A stretch of 64,000 nucleotides of DNA, taken from NCBI GenBank assembly GCA_003116975.1, contig BGKB01000155.1, positions 1 through 64,000 on the forward strand, in the 5' to 3' direction. The position numbers and the translations under genes were made by a program. Below the pieces are notes generated by a model. That model searched no databases and was not told where the DNA came from. It was given only the letters and a program-made list of their open reading frames with translations. Below are positions 9,908 through 20,247 of the stretch, one piece after another (the first letter of the stretch is position 1; each line of letters starts with the position of its first letter). The stretch is from Aurantiochytrium sp. KH105. Lineage: Eukaryota; Sar; Bigyra; Thraustochytrida; Thraustochytriidae.

Positions 9908-10867
9908 ATGGCCTACAAGGTCGACAGCGACGCGCCCCTCGGCGTGGAGGTGGTGCGCATGAAGATGGCCGCCGAGGAGTCCGGCACGCCGCTTAACTAC
10001 GCCGGCCTGAACCTGCTCAAGGACCTCGACGGCCTCTTCATCCGTCAGGAGTGGGAGATCCTCGAGCAGCTCACCACGTGGTACGAGCAGAGTAATGAGT
10101 ACACCATCTTCGACAAGGACGGCAAGGTTCAGCTCTTTCGCATGAAGGAAAAGACCATGTGCTGCTACCGCCTCTGCTGCGGCGAAAACCGCCCCTTCCG
10201 CGTCAAGGTCTACGATCAGACCGGCAAGAAGGACAAGGCCGCGCTCGTCTTCAAGCGCAAGTTCCGCTTCTGTGGACTCGCCCTCATCCCCTTTTGCAAC
10301 CACCGCGTCGATGTCCACTACCTCGTTGACCAGGACAACAACCAGATTGGCCACGAGTCAAGTCGGACGCTCATCTCCCGCGTCGAGGTCCCCTTTTGCC
10401 ACGGTGGCTGCTGCTGGCCCACCTGGCGCATCAAGGACCGCCAGGGTCAGACAAAGGCAAACCTCTACGGCCCCTTTTGCATGGTCTGCGATTGCTGCGG
10501 CGCCAACTTCCACCTTTACGATAACGAGGGTCGCCGCACGGGTGGCGTGCGCAAGCTTGCCCCCGATTCCCTCAAGGGTGTGGCCATGGAGCTCGTCACT
10601 GAGGCTGACAACTTCAAGCTCGACTTTGACAAGGAGCTCCACCCGGCCATCAAGATGGCCCTCATTGCCGCTGTCTTGCAGATCGACTTTACCTTTTTTG
10701 AGGATCATCGTACCATTTGCGAGGGCCGACTCTGCGATTGCTGGTGGTGTGGCTATGCTTGCCCCTGTGTGCCCAAGTGCTGCTGCTGCTGCTGCTCCGA
10801 CAAGGACAAGAAGAAGAACAGCAAGGAGCGCAAGGGTGCCCCCGAGGCCGAGGAGATGATCCGTTAA
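9908..10867 (+). CDS. Phospholipid scramblase family protein
   Basis: A 319-residue protein covering the scramblase fold, a 12-stranded barrel around a hydrophobic helix that moves lipids between bilayer leaflets. The family pattern is clear. The N-terminus has LNYAGLNLLKDLDGLFIRQE and NEYTIFDKDGKVQLFRMKE. Then come a Cys cluster (MCCYRLCCGENRPF), RPFRVKVYDQTGK, the second barrel half with RVEVPFCHGGCCWPTWRIKD, and the C-terminal helix HPAIKMALIAAVLQIDFTFF. The C-terminal tail holds runs of Cys (CWWCGYACPCVPKCCCCCC) and ends in a Lys/Glu-rich segment. Such Cys runs are commonly palmitoylated in this family and anchor the protein to the plasma membrane (inference). The start is the first ATG in the frame, with context AGCAAGATGG. 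Confidence 0.92.
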   Translation: MAYKVDSDAPLGVEVVRMKMAAEESGTPLNYAGLNLLKDLDGLFIRQEWEILEQLTTWYEQSNEYTIFDKDGKVQLFRMKEKTMCCYRLCCGENRPFRVKVYDQTGKKDKAALVFKRKFRFCGLALIPFCNHRVDVHYLVDQDNNQIGHESSRTLISRVEVPFCHGGCCWPTWRIKDRQGQTKANLYGPFCMVCDCCGANFHLYDNEGRRTGGVRKLAPDSLKGVAMELVTEADNFKLDFDKELHPAIKMALIAAVLQIDFTFFEDHRTICEGRLCDCWWCGYACPCVPKCCCCCCSDKDKKKNSKERKGAPEAEEMIR

Positions 10868-11382
10868 AAATCCTTTGCCCACTGACCTCGAATCGCTTTC
10901 TCGTTTTCAAATTCTTCCCTCTATTCCTTCCCTTCCTCCCTCTCTCCCTCGTAAACAGCAAAATCTCGTAAGACAACATGTGTTCATTCTTCTTCGCTTT
11001 AGACTCATTCATTTTCGTACAAATGCATTCGTTCCATGAGATCGTCATAGTCGTTTGAATTGTTTCTCGATTTCTTGGTTTCTTGTTGGTGTGAAGATAG
11101 CGACACGGCAAACCGTGGAGTCGCAACATCATGACACACTATCATGTCAACATCCATCATGGTCAAGATGATTGGGACGATGGTCAAGATGATTGGGACG
11201 ATTCTACATTCTTTCTTCTCCCCCCTTCTCCCCCCCCAACACAACCCCAATAAATGGCATGACGACAAAATCATGTTCAAGGTGCGTGCTTTACTTCTCC
11301 TTTGCAAACAAACAGGACAAGACGATATTGAAATGGAAAATAGACGAATTGAATAAGAAACTTGAACACAAAAAGAAAGGAC
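10868..11382. other. Convergent 3' intergenic region
   Basis: It lies between the scramblase stop (+) and the SPPL stop (-). It is pyrimidine-rich in the first 100 bases and otherwise plain, except for a 21-bp tandem duplication at 11159-11200. No gene is seen. Confidence 0.5.
11159..11200. repeat. Perfect 21-bp tandem duplication
   Basis: Two exact copies of ATGGTCAAGATGATTGGGAC plus G lie head to tail. They are non-coding, between convergent genes, and look like a recent local duplication. Confidence 0.9.
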
Positions 11383-13371
11383 TTAACGTGGCCCTCGGGT
11401 ACCGGGCTCACAATCCGCTCCGCCCTCGTCAAGTGGAGCAATGAGTGCGCTATCCGTGTCAGCAGAGCCCGTCGAGGATCGAGGCGAGGATGCGTGCTTG
11501 CCCACCATGCGCTCATACAACTCCGTATACGAGCATGACCACAACGCTTTGAGATCACCACGGCAAGCCGCCAACACGATAAAAGTACCCACAGTCGCCG
11601 GAACTAGGTACAGGAGCGCGGGCTGACCCTGGACCTGCGTCGAAAAGTTCACGTCATAGAGATTCGCCACAAGGGTCAAACCCAGCGCCACGAAATAGGC
11701 CAAGCAGAGTGGCAAAAAGTACGCGTGTGCACGCAGAAACGTTGTACGCTTGCTCGCCTTGAGCACCCTCAGGTAATCAAAGCGACATGCATACGTGATG
11801 AGCAAACCGGGAATAAATACATCTCCAAGACCCAGTAAAGCGTAGGCTCCCGGTGTATCAAAGCGCGGCACGAGGAAAAGCATGGGCATGCGTTCTGCCT
11901 GCGTCCGCTCGCACACGGCCGAGTCCGCAGGGTCCACAGTCGCCTGCGAGCCGCCGGCCGTGGCCACCTCCACCATGACCGACTCGCCTCCAAAGAGTGA
12001 CGGCGAAATGAAGACCATGAAAATGTCGTAGACGAAAAATAAGGCGAGCATGAAGCACGCCAGACGAAGGTTCGGAAGTCGGACCGCAACCAAAAACATG
12101 CAGCACACCGAAGCTGCCAGAATGTCCAGCAGAGCCCACGCCCACGACTCGTGACGGCACACAAACCACGTGATCACAAAAGCAAGCGCCAAAATGCCGC
12201 CAATTACCTCATCAGCAGAGCCCAGCAGCGTGTGACGCGGGCCGTACACCTCTCGAGCCGAGGCCCCGGGCCACGCCGTGCGAACGATAGGCTGCAGCAC
12301 AAAGTGACTAAACGCGAAAATGGCGCTCATACCAAACAAGACCTGAATGAAGATAACCGTCTCGCGCGGGTACTCTCGCGCAAGGAAAAAGAGGCCAATG
12401 AGCACCGCTGTGCACATGATCAAAAAGCAACCGACAGCCCCCAGGGTCAGCGTGACCTGGTCAATGGCATCGTCGCTATCGGACGCAGGCGCAGCATCCT
12501 CTCCGCGGTCTGACGCCGTCGACGACACCGCGGGCGCGTCTTTGCCCGTCTGCCACAACCAGCTCGCCTCGCGGCGCTCTTTGCGGGCCGCGCGAAACGA
12601 AGAAAAGGCCGTCACCAGGCTCCCGATAAAGAGAATGAGAAACATCGAGCCGTCCACGTGCACGGGATCCTTTTCTGCAAGCCGCACCGTGCCGGAACCA
12701 CTCGCAAGGGCAGCTTCTACACGTGCAGCGTCCGCGATGCCAACAAAGATGGCCTGCACCGAGCTCGCAGTCGGCACCGACATGGCTAGCAGGCTGTTTA
12801 TTGCGCAGCAATACTTGCCAGCCTCTACACCAGCCGCCTCGCGAGGGTTCGCCAGGCAGAGCCCCGTGGCGCAATCAACCTCGCAGTCGCTTTCGGAAGT
12901 GCTCGAGGCCACATCGCAATTGGTCAAGCACGCATTGGTCAAGTACGCCTCCTCGGTCCCGTTGGTCCCGTAAAGGGAATCCACAGAGTTCACCACGAGC
13001 ACAGCCGTGGCGCCTAGCGCCTCGGCGGCAGCAACTTTGGTCTCAAACGTGCAATTTCCACGGCGCACCACAAGTGCGGCCTGACTTCCCGCGGAAATGC
13101 TGGGAGCACTTGGGCTCGCGCTCGCATTGACGCCATTGCATCCAAGCACGTCGTTTGGGTCTTGAATCAGCTCGAGCGCCTCTGCCTCGCCCACGCGCGT
13201 CGCCATGTTGCTCGTCGTCGCGTCGTTGGCCAGCTCGCCCGTGAACCCGTACCCGTCCTGCAGTTCCCCGTACACAGCCATACTCGCACCCTCTGACACC
13301 GCAAGGCTGTCCACCGCCACGAGCACGACGGCGAGCGCCGCCGCGGCGCCTCGTGCGCGCATCCCGCGCAT
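11383..13371 (-). CDS. Signal peptide peptidase-like (SPPL2-type) intramembrane aspartyl protease
   Basis: A 662-residue presenilin/SPP-family protease that cuts type II membrane proteins within the membrane. The order is a signal peptide (MRGMRARGAAAALAVVLVAV), a lumenal protease-associated (PA) domain at about 60-190 (ALVVRRGNCTFETKVAAAEA), a first membrane helix, an acidic cytosolic loop with Ser/Asp, then the multi-helix catalytic part. Both catalytic motifs are present: YD in FFVYDIFMVFISPSLF (Asp449) and GLGD in ALLGLGDVFIPGLLI (Asp517). The PAL motif follows in QGQPALLYLVP. The PA domain plus this topology places it with SPPL2 rather than ER-resident SPP, so late secretory, endosomal or lysosomal membranes are likely (inference). 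The frame continues upstream of the ATG without a start codon. ATG 13371 is chosen because it begins the signal peptide; 13362 is equally possible. Confidence 0.93.
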   Translation of the reverse strand: MRGMRARGAAAALAVVLVAVDSLAVSEGASMAVYGELQDGYGFTGELANDATTSNMATRVGEAEALELIQDPNDVLGCNGVNASASPSAPSISAGSQAALVVRRGNCTFETKVAAAEALGATAVLVVNSVDSLYGTNGTEEAYLTNACLTNCDVASSTSESDCEVDCATGLCLANPREAAGVEAGKYCCAINSLLAMSVPTASSVQAIFVGIADAARVEAALASGSGTVRLAEKDPVHVDGSMFLILFIGSLVTAFSSFRAARKERREASWLWQTGKDAPAVSSTASDRGEDAAPASDSDDAIDQVTLTLGAVGCFLIMCTAVLIGLFFLAREYPRETVIFIQVLFGMSAIFAFSHFVLQPIVRTAWPGASAREVYGPRHTLLGSADEVIGGILALAFVITWFVCRHESWAWALLDILAASVCCMFLVAVRLPNLRLACFMLALFFVYDIFMVFISPSLFGGESVMVEVATAGGSQATVDPADSAVCERTQAERMPMLFLVPRFDTPGAYALLGLGDVFIPGLLITYACRFDYLRVLKASKRTTFLRAHAYFLPLCLAYFVALGLTLVANLYDVNFSTQVQGQPALLYLVPATVGTFIVLAACRGDLKALWSCSYTELYERMVGKHASSPRSSTGSADTDSALIAPLDEGGADCEPGTRGPR

Positions 13372-13938
13372 CCTCCCTCGCCCTACGCCTCTCCCGCGCC
13401 CGTCCAAAGCAGCGCTTGCACACGTCAAGAGCTCCACGACGCGCTCTCCTCCCGCTACTTCCTCTCCTCTTCGCCGCCTTCTCGCTCCTGCGTCTCTTCC
13501 CAAACCTGGCCGACGCCTTCTTCTCGACCTCCTCCGCGTCCTCCTCCTCCGCGTCCTCCTCCGCGTCCTCCTCCGCGTCCCCCTCGCGCGCGCGAATCCG
13601 GGTCTGCGCCGCCGCCTCGCTCGCGCGTGTTTTGCTGCTTCATCAAAATGGACCCCGCCCGACCCGCCCGAAACCGCCCCTCCGCGACGTAACGCCCCGC
13701 AGCGGCGGTTACGCCAACGGCGGCAACCCCGGGACCCCGCGGTTCACCCGGCGGCTTTGCAGCGGAGCGAGCTGCATGCGGAGAGACAGAACGAGGACGA
13801 GGACGAGGAGGACGCGGGCCGCGCGGCGAGCGAGCGGCGGAGCGCGGGCCAGCGGAGCGGAGCCGACGCGCGCGGCGACGCCCGCTGCGCTGTCCTCGCC
13901 GGGCCGCGCCAGGCGCGAAGCCCGCGGCGGCGGCGGCG
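13372..13938. other. Shared divergent promoter region (SPPL / mS29)
   Basis: 567 bp lie between the two start codons, with very high GC and CTCCTC repeats near 13536-13582. Long open frames cross it in several phases, but they are Arg/Ala/Ser-rich and not credible. It presumably holds both promoters. Confidence 0.5.
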
Positions 13939-15435
13939 ATGGTGGTGGGGATGGAGATGATGCCGCTGCTGCGCCGCGGCGGCCTCGTGGCCAGGGCCGC
14001 GCGAGGCGGACTCCGCGCGGCGCCGCGGCGACAGCAGCAGCTGCGGGTCGCGGCGCAGGGCCAGGGCCGCGCCGCCGCTGCGCAGTGGGCTGCGCCGTGG
14101 GCACAGAACGCCGAGGCGTGCCGGAGCCTGAGCTCGACCCCGACCGGCAACAGGAACAACCAGAGCGCAAATGACGCCGAGGAGGGCAAGAAAAAGGACA
14201 AAAAGAAAAAGGCGCAAACCTACCAGGCCTCGGCATCCACGGTGGCCGAAATCTCGTCACAAGACACCGCGCGCTACTTTCAGATCAAGGACGAGGAGCT
14301 CGCTACCCTTCTCCCCGAAGGCATCAACGCGGACACCAAGTCGTTCTTTGAAATTCTTGGCAACAAGCTGGTCCTGCTGCGCGAGTCCATCACGGAAACG
14401 ATTGATCTCTTGCGCAAGATTCAGGCCGGTGAGGCTGGCCAAGAAAGCTTTGTGCGTCTGCTCTCGGGCGAGCGGGGCATGGGCAAGTCCATCACCATGC
14501 AGTTGGCCGTGATGTTCGCGCGCTCGCAGGGTTGGATTGTCATGTACGTTCCAGAAACGCACAAATTCGTCACTGAGATGGGCGCCATCGAGTATGGTAC
14601 CGGTACGGGTGCGCCTTTGGCTGCCAGCAAGCTTCGACCCAAGCTCATGACGCAGCCTCTTGGTGCCCAGAAAATTCTTCAGTGGATGAAGGAAGCCCAC
14701 GGCGAGCAGCTCTCCGAACTCAAGCAGCAGCGCAAGTACCCGGCCAAGCTTTACGACAACAATGACTCGCTCATGGCCATTGTGGATCGCGGTCTCAAGA
14801 CTGCCCCCTTTGCCGGCGATGCCCTACTTGACCTTCGCCTCGAGCTCGGCCTTGTCACCAAGTACCCTGTTCTCATTGCGGTGGACGAGATTAACACCCT
14901 TTCGTGGCCCACCTGCTTCTTTGACAACGCTGCGCCCGTCGTTCCGGAGCGTCTCATGGTCACCGAGACCTTTCGCTTCCTTAACCCTTCTGGCGAGGTG
15001 CGCGATCACCTCAAGCTGGCACGCGGTCTGCTTCTCGGCGCTTCGAGCAGCAAGTGGGGCTACCCAGTCTCACCAAAGATCATCGCTGATCATAAGAAGA
15101 AGCTGCCGAACCCGCCAACTTACTTTGCTCCCTTTAACGAGTTTGGCGACAAGGTTGAGGTTGCGGACGAGTCCATCCTCATGGAGGCCCCTCGATACAC
15201 GCCCGAGGAGTTGCGCAACACGGTCATCTCCTACAAGTACTGCAAGGTACTCGACTCGCCCTCGGCACTCGACCCGTACAAGCTTAAGACCCTTATGGCT
15301 ATCACGGGCGGTATTCCTCGCGAGGTTCACAAGTTCCTTTGGTACCCGGCCTTTACTCTCTATGCTGAGCCGCATCCGGACGTTCAGCGCCCCAACCGCA
15401 AGCACAACTACTCGATCGCCCGAACTTCTTATTGA
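13939..15435 (+). CDS. DAP3: Mitochondrial small ribosomal subunit protein mS29 (DAP3)
   Basis: A 498-residue P-loop GTP-binding protein of the mitochondrial small ribosomal subunit head. Residues 1-75 are rich in Arg, Ala and Gln with no acidic residues until about 58 (MVVGMEMMPLLRRGG aside), fitting a mitochondrial presequence. A Lys-rich stretch follows (KKKDKKKKAQ). The Walker A motif is LLSGERGMGKSITMQ with Lys183. The likely Walker B is PVLIAVDEINTL. The C-terminal region TGGIPREVHKFLWYP is a conserved end of the family. Length is slightly above animal mS29 (about 400) because of the leader. M1, M5 and M7 are all possible starts; the first ATG is given. It is divergent from the SPPL gene. 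Confidence 0.9.
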   Translation: MVVGMEMMPLLRRGGLVARAARGGLRAAPRRQQQLRVAAQGQGRAAAAQWAAPWAQNAEACRSLSSTPTGNRNNQSANDAEEGKKKDKKKKAQTYQASASTVAEISSQDTARYFQIKDEELATLLPEGINADTKSFFEILGNKLVLLRESITETIDLLRKIQAGEAGQESFVRLLSGERGMGKSITMQLAVMFARSQGWIVMYVPETHKFVTEMGAIEYGTGTGAPLAASKLRPKLMTQPLGAQKILQWMKEAHGEQLSELKQQRKYPAKLYDNNDSLMAIVDRGLKTAPFAGDALLDLRLELGLVTKYPVLIAVDEINTLSWPTCFFDNAAPVVPERLMVTETFRFLNPSGEVRDHLKLARGLLLGASSSKWGYPVSPKIIADHKKKLPNPPTYFAPFNEFGDKVEVADESILMEAPRYTPEELRNTVISYKYCKVLDSPSALDPYKLKTLMAITGGIPREVHKFLWYPAFTLYAEPHPDVQRPNRKHNYSIARTSY

Positions 15436-17353
15436 TCTGCAAATTGCTGACTTTTTTTCTTTGTGCTTCTTGTTCTTGCATCAACGCATGCCTTTCCTTT
15501 TCCCTCCATGCGGACTGGCAGAACTTTTGTTCATCGTTGTGCTATACATCGGTTTCATGTGCATTTTGCCAGTCGTTCTCCCATCGCGGCTCTGCCTATC
15601 GTTCTCTCATCGCGGCTCTGGCTGTCGACCCGACGCGCGAACTCCACAAGCACTCAAAGGTTGGCTCGAGCTTCGGCTTTGACTTGCCAGTCTTTAAGAT
15701 TGCCCCTATTTTATGCGGCAGAGCAGAGCAGCCAAGCAAACGTGATGATGCACCTGCTCTTCCTTTCAACGGACCTTCGTCGACCACTCGTTCGCGATGC
15801 AGCCTGCAGCCTTGCAGCTGGCACGGGTGGCTGCCCCGACTAGCTGCCAGTGAGTGGCTGACTGCTTGGTGCTGGCTTGCTGTCGTTAAGAAGGACGAAA
15901 AACAACATGTGTCTCATTTCCCTCCATGAATGCTCGAACTGCGTATACCGCACCGCGCTGCCAGTCATTCCGAATCGTGGTGGTGCTTCTGCATTCTCCG
16001 AGTCCCGGGCCGTGGAAAAGGGCAGGTTAGGGGAGGGGGGGGGGGGGGGTAAGGGTTAGGCCCTAATGTGCAAGTGCACGCTCGCTCTGCGAACGTTGTC
16101 ACTTTTCCTCTTTTTACACCTGCCGAGACATCCATCACCACCCTCCAGCTCTTTTCGAGTGCGGTCTTCCAGCGCGGTCGGCCTCCGGTCCGCGAGCAGC
16201 CCCGCGCCACCCGTCTCACTTTGGTCCGCGTCGCCTTTGCCGCCGTGAATAAAGGCCAGCAGCAGCAGCAGTAGCAGTAACAAGAGCAAGTTCGCCTGCA
16301 CAGTGAGTTGTCAGCGCATCTTACCTTGGCACGTCTCCACTCACTCGCTGCCACTGCTCCGTCCGCACGCGCACCCTCAGCCCTGCGGGTTCGCAGCGCC
16401 GACCAGCTTCGCGCGGCCCTGCCTCGGGCTCCTCTCCGCCGCGCGCGTCCAGCCCGCGAGCTCTTCTCGCCGCGCAGTTGATCAGTTAGTTGTTCACCAT
16501 TTCATCCATCCATCCATCCATCCATCCATCCCAGCCGGCCCCGCCTCCAACCACACCGCGACTGCGACTCGCTCCCGCGCCCCAACCCCGCCCCTTTCCC
16601 CGCGCCCAGCCGCAGCAGCACAGCCCTGCGGCGGGCGAGCTTTGCAGCAGCAGCAGCTGCAGCAGCAGCAGCGCGTGCAGCACGTGCAGGAGGCGCGGCA
16701 CGTGTCGAGTCTCGGCCGGCCGGGCGCGGTTGTTTTCTTCCCAAGTGGGCTATTCGCCATTCATGCCATTGAATTCACTTGCGAAGTTGCGCTTCCTTCT
16801 CTGGCCGCGAGTGCGTTTCTCCCCTCTTTTTTCAAATCGCCGGCCGGCCGACCGACCGACGAATTTGAAAATTCGAAAAGCAGCAGAGCTGCAACTTGAA
16901 CCCTCGCGCGGAAAGTACGCGCGCACGCGCCCGCCCGTGCGAGCGCCTCCGCGCGCCGCCGCTGCGACCGCGGCCGAGCGCGCGACGGCGAGCGACGGCG
17001 ACCGCGCGACCGCGCGACCGCGACCGAGCGAGGGGGCGTCCGGGCGACGGGCGTCCGAGCGAGCGGAATTGAATTGAGGGCGGGACGGGATTTGGACGCG
17101 CGCTTGTTTTCGACGAGGTCGCGCCAACTGCTGCTGCTGCCGCCGCCGCTGCTTCGGCTGCTGCTGCTCCTGCTGTAGCAGATCCTCCGCGCGCCTGCTT
17201 GCCCACCTGGATCGACCGCTTGTGCGCGCAGCTGAGCTGAGCTGAGCTGAGCTGAGCTGAGCTAGCTCGGCCGGCCGGCGGCCCAAAAGAGAAACTCGTG
17301 CTTTGCTGCTCGTGAGCGCGCCACGTCGGCGAACCCCTGCCCCTCTCGCGCCT
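15436..17353. other. Intergenic region with simple repeats
   Basis: It lies between mS29 and the HSPA12-like gene, both (+). It has a G-run at about 16031-16050, CAG repeats near 16258-16276 and 16646-16671, TCCA repeats at 16503-16530, GCGACCGC-type repeats near 16975-17030, and AGCTG repeats at 17230-17262. The open frames on both strands are low-complexity translations. It presumably holds the promoter and 5' leader of the downstream gene. Confidence 0.5.
17230..17262. repeat. AGCTG pentanucleotide microsatellite
   Basis: About six units of GCTGA lie some 90 bp upstream of the HSPA12-like start, ending in GCTAGCTCGG and followed by CCGG repeats. It is in the presumed 5' leader. Confidence 0.85.
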
Positions 17354-19687
17354 ATGGCGCGGCTCAACGCGCGGCGCACGTCGCTGCGCAAAAGTTTGAT
17401 GCGTAGCATCGGGTCCAGCGCCTCGCCGTCCAGCCCCGGAGACGAGGAGGCGAGGTCGAGCGTGCGCTCCAGCGAGGTCCACACTGAGGGCACAGCGAGC
17501 TGGGCGCTCGACGGTACCAGCATGGGCGACGATGAGGACCCCGAGTTCGCCTTTCTGGATGGGCCCGCAAGGGAGAAAAAGGCAGTCGTTGCCATCGACT
17601 TTGGAACGACCAACACCGGACTCGCATACGGCATGACGGCCAAGCGCCGCGTGCACATCCTGCGAGAAAAGGAGCCCACCTGTGCGCTTTTCGATCGCAA
17701 GGGCTCCCGAAAAAAGAAGCTCATCGAGTTTGGACAAGCCGCGCGCGATTCATGGCGTCGGAGCCAGGCCGGACAGCAGCTCGTAGCCACCTTTTTTGCG
17801 ACCGAGCAGACAGGATGGAATGCGAACCAAATTTACATCGATCAGGCCATCAAGATGGAGCTCTACGAGGCCACGAAAGGAAACGACGAGGCGCTCGAAG
17901 AACAAGCCGTCAGAGACGCCGGCGGAATCACCTACTTTGAGGTTGTCTCTTCCATTCTCGGCTATCTGCGGAAATCAGCGCTCCGCGAAATTGCCAAGCG
18001 CGAGAACGAGACGCTCGAAACGATGGACGTGCTTTGGGTGATCACGGTCCCATCGGTCTGGCGCGAGTCTGACAAGCAGTTCATGCGTCGGTGCGCTTTC
18101 GAGGGCGACCTCATCACCGACGAGTTCTCTGGAGATCTCGTCATCGCGCTCGAAAGCGAGTGCGCCGCTGTGTGGGCCGAAGCTGTTATCGCACAAACAG
18201 ACGAGGACGAAAGCACGCAATTGAAACCAGGTCAAAAGGTTGTCTGCCTCGACTGCGGCGGCGGAACCGTCGATGTCGCGGCCATTGCCCTTCTCGAACC
18301 GGAAGAGGGCTCCAACGCCGGACAAGACGAAGGAGCCGAAAAGGAACTGCGCATGTCTCAACTGCTTCCGCCCACGGGCCTTCACATTGGCGCCAAGGAC
18401 GTCGACAAGCAATTCTTCCATTTCCTTGGCGCCCTCTTGGGCGAATCTGCACTCGAAACGGCCCTTAACACGCCCGACGTGCGTCTCGAGCTCCAAGATG
18501 GCTGGGAAAGGATCAAACTGAGTCTCAAACCCAGCTCATTCGACGTGGACAACGGGGTCAAAGTCAAGTTTTCTCTCGAAGCCACACTCATGGAGTTGGG
18601 TCTCAAGCTGCACGACATTGTGCCACGCTTCAATCGCGGGTCCAAAATCATGTACGATTCCTCGCCCATCAAGATTGACTACAAGCGAACGCTGACACGC
18701 CCTTCCACGACGATTCTACTCCCCCCGAGTCTTTTCAGGTACTGCTTTGATTATGTGGTCGACAGCATTGTTGAGCTGACAAAAGACACCATCATCGGCC
18801 GTCTTTCGCTTGCCGAAGTCGACCACATTATTCTCTTTGGTGGCCTCGGCGGCTCGTGCTACCTCAAGAAGAAATTGCACGAAGCTTTTCAGGAGGACGC
18901 TCATATCTTGATCCACGTCGCGCACAAACCGAACCTTACCGTCATGAAGGGCGCCGTCAAGTTCGGCTTTTACCCTAGTATCATTCGCTCCCGCCGTGCG
19001 CGCGTGACCGTTGGCATCAAGGTCACGATGCCTTTTCAACGCAGTAAGCACAACAAAAAACCACACATTCGCCATCGTGCCTACGACAAGGTTCGCCGCG
19101 AGTACTACATCAAGGACGCCTTCAAAACCTTTGTCCGCCGCGGCCAGCTCGTTGATGTCGAACGAGAGTACAGTCACACATTCGAACCGGCCTCCAGCGC
19201 GGTGAGTCAGATCAAGTTCGACATTTATGCCACGCCCAATGAGGAATGCGACTACGTCACCGAGCCAGGCTGCCAAAAGCTCGCCACCATTTGGATCGAT
19301 GTCAACAAGGGCGAGATGCGTCGCGTCATTTGCTCGCTCTCGTTCGGCTACACAGAAATTACGGCCAAAGTCATCGACACCGACGGTGAGATCTTGCACC
19401 ATGTGCCCGTTGTATACTATAGAGAGGTCGAGGAGGCCATCCTTAGGGCAGCAGTGGCGCAGGAACAAATGGAAACGATGGGCCAGTACGACCTTGCGTC
19501 CGCACTCAGCAACAGACTTGCTGCGCATTTCGGCGACGAAGAAGCCGCGAATTTTGTAAGTCGCCTCGGCATCCAGGATTATTCCGCACAACCTTCCGTC
19601 AAGGTCGATGCGGATGAGAACGCCGATGACGATATCGACGATAATCAAGACGACGACGACGACGACGATAACGACGACGATGAGTGA
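17354..19687 (+). CDS. HSPA12-like Hsp70-family protein
   Basis: A 777-residue atypical Hsp70/actin-fold ATPase. After an 80-residue Ser/Arg-rich N-terminus comes the phosphate-1 motif VVAIDFGTTNTGLAYG (about 80-95). Then follow FGQAARDSW, LWVITVPSVWRESDKQFMRR, the phosphate-2 motif VVCLDCGGGTVDVAAI (about 295-310), and the adenosine motif HIILFGGLGGSCYLKKKL (about 495-512). This spacing and the VPSVW segment are typical of HSPA12A/B rather than canonical Hsp70. There is no substrate-binding lid. Instead a beta-rich region ends in a strongly acidic Asp run (DDDDDDDNDDDE). In animals HSPA12 proteins act in signalling and metabolism rather than bulk folding; the role here is unknown. The upstream extension of the frame has no ATG, so 17354 is the start. 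The Asp tail codes from a GAC/GAT repeat. Confidence 0.9.
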   Translation: MARLNARRTSLRKSLMRSIGSSASPSSPGDEEARSSVRSSEVHTEGTASWALDGTSMGDDEDPEFAFLDGPAREKKAVVAIDFGTTNTGLAYGMTAKRRVHILREKEPTCALFDRKGSRKKKLIEFGQAARDSWRRSQAGQQLVATFFATEQTGWNANQIYIDQAIKMELYEATKGNDEALEEQAVRDAGGITYFEVVSSILGYLRKSALREIAKRENETLETMDVLWVITVPSVWRESDKQFMRRCAFEGDLITDEFSGDLVIALESECAAVWAEAVIAQTDEDESTQLKPGQKVVCLDCGGGTVDVAAIALLEPEEGSNAGQDEGAEKELRMSQLLPPTGLHIGAKDVDKQFFHFLGALLGESALETALNTPDVRLELQDGWERIKLSLKPSSFDVDNGVKVKFSLEATLMELGLKLHDIVPRFNRGSKIMYDSSPIKIDYKRTLTRPSTTILLPPSLFRYCFDYVVDSIVELTKDTIIGRLSLAEVDHIILFGGLGGSCYLKKKLHEAFQEDAHILIHVAHKPNLTVMKGAVKFGFYPSIIRSRRARVTVGIKVTMPFQRSKHNKKPHIRHRAYDKVRREYYIKDAFKTFVRRGQLVDVEREYSHTFEPASSAVSQIKFDIYATPNEECDYVTEPGCQKLATIWIDVNKGEMRRVICSLSFGYTEITAKVIDTDGEILHHVPVVYYREVEEAILRAAVAQEQMETMGQYDLASALSNRLAAHFGDEEAANFVSRLGIQDYSAQPSVKVDADENADDDIDDNQDDDDDDDNDDDE

Positions 19688-20247
19688 GCTAGCGAGCAAG
19701 CAAGCGAGCAAGCACGCAAGTAGAAGTGAGAAAATGGAGCTCGAGGGCATGAAGCTCCCGGGCAACTTTGGTCTCGCCGCGCACTCCTCCCCTCTCCAAC
19801 AAGGTACTCTAGCCTCGGCAAAGATTGCGTCGCAGCATATCCTTGCTACTACATATCAAATAATTGTTTATTCTCTGTTTTCATTTTCTGCTCGTTGGCA
19901 GTCAGCCTGTTCCAAAACGATTCGAATACGAAAGCATCTTACACATTGCGTGGCTTTGGAGCACACCATCTTCCTGGGATTTATCTTCTTTTTGCCTTGC
20001 ATCAAAAAGGACAAAAGAATCCTTGTCGATTAGCGCATCATGTGTCTCCTTTCTTTGTTTGTTCGTTTGTTTCTGGTCTTTGCGGATCCATCGCATCCAT
20101 CAGAGCCTTGGTCACGAGTCTACAAATTTTAGTTTTTGAGTGCTTGCGAAACCCATTACGGAGGTTAACCGCGGGACGAAGAAGAAGAAGGAAAGGAGAG
20201 GAGCTCTTGCAACGCAGACAGACACCCATCGCGACGGCGCCGACGCC
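19688..20247. other. Intergenic region (HSPA12-like / FBH1-like)
   Basis: The 560 bp between two (+) genes hold the 3' end of one and the promoter of the other. The middle (19850-20130) is T-rich, followed by a GAAGAA purine run just before the helicase start. No gene is seen. Confidence 0.5.

Noticed and set aside
16031-16064. Telomere-like GGGTTAGGCCCTAA string after a G-run
   Set aside because: Only one and a half units, inside a G-rich run; most likely chance.
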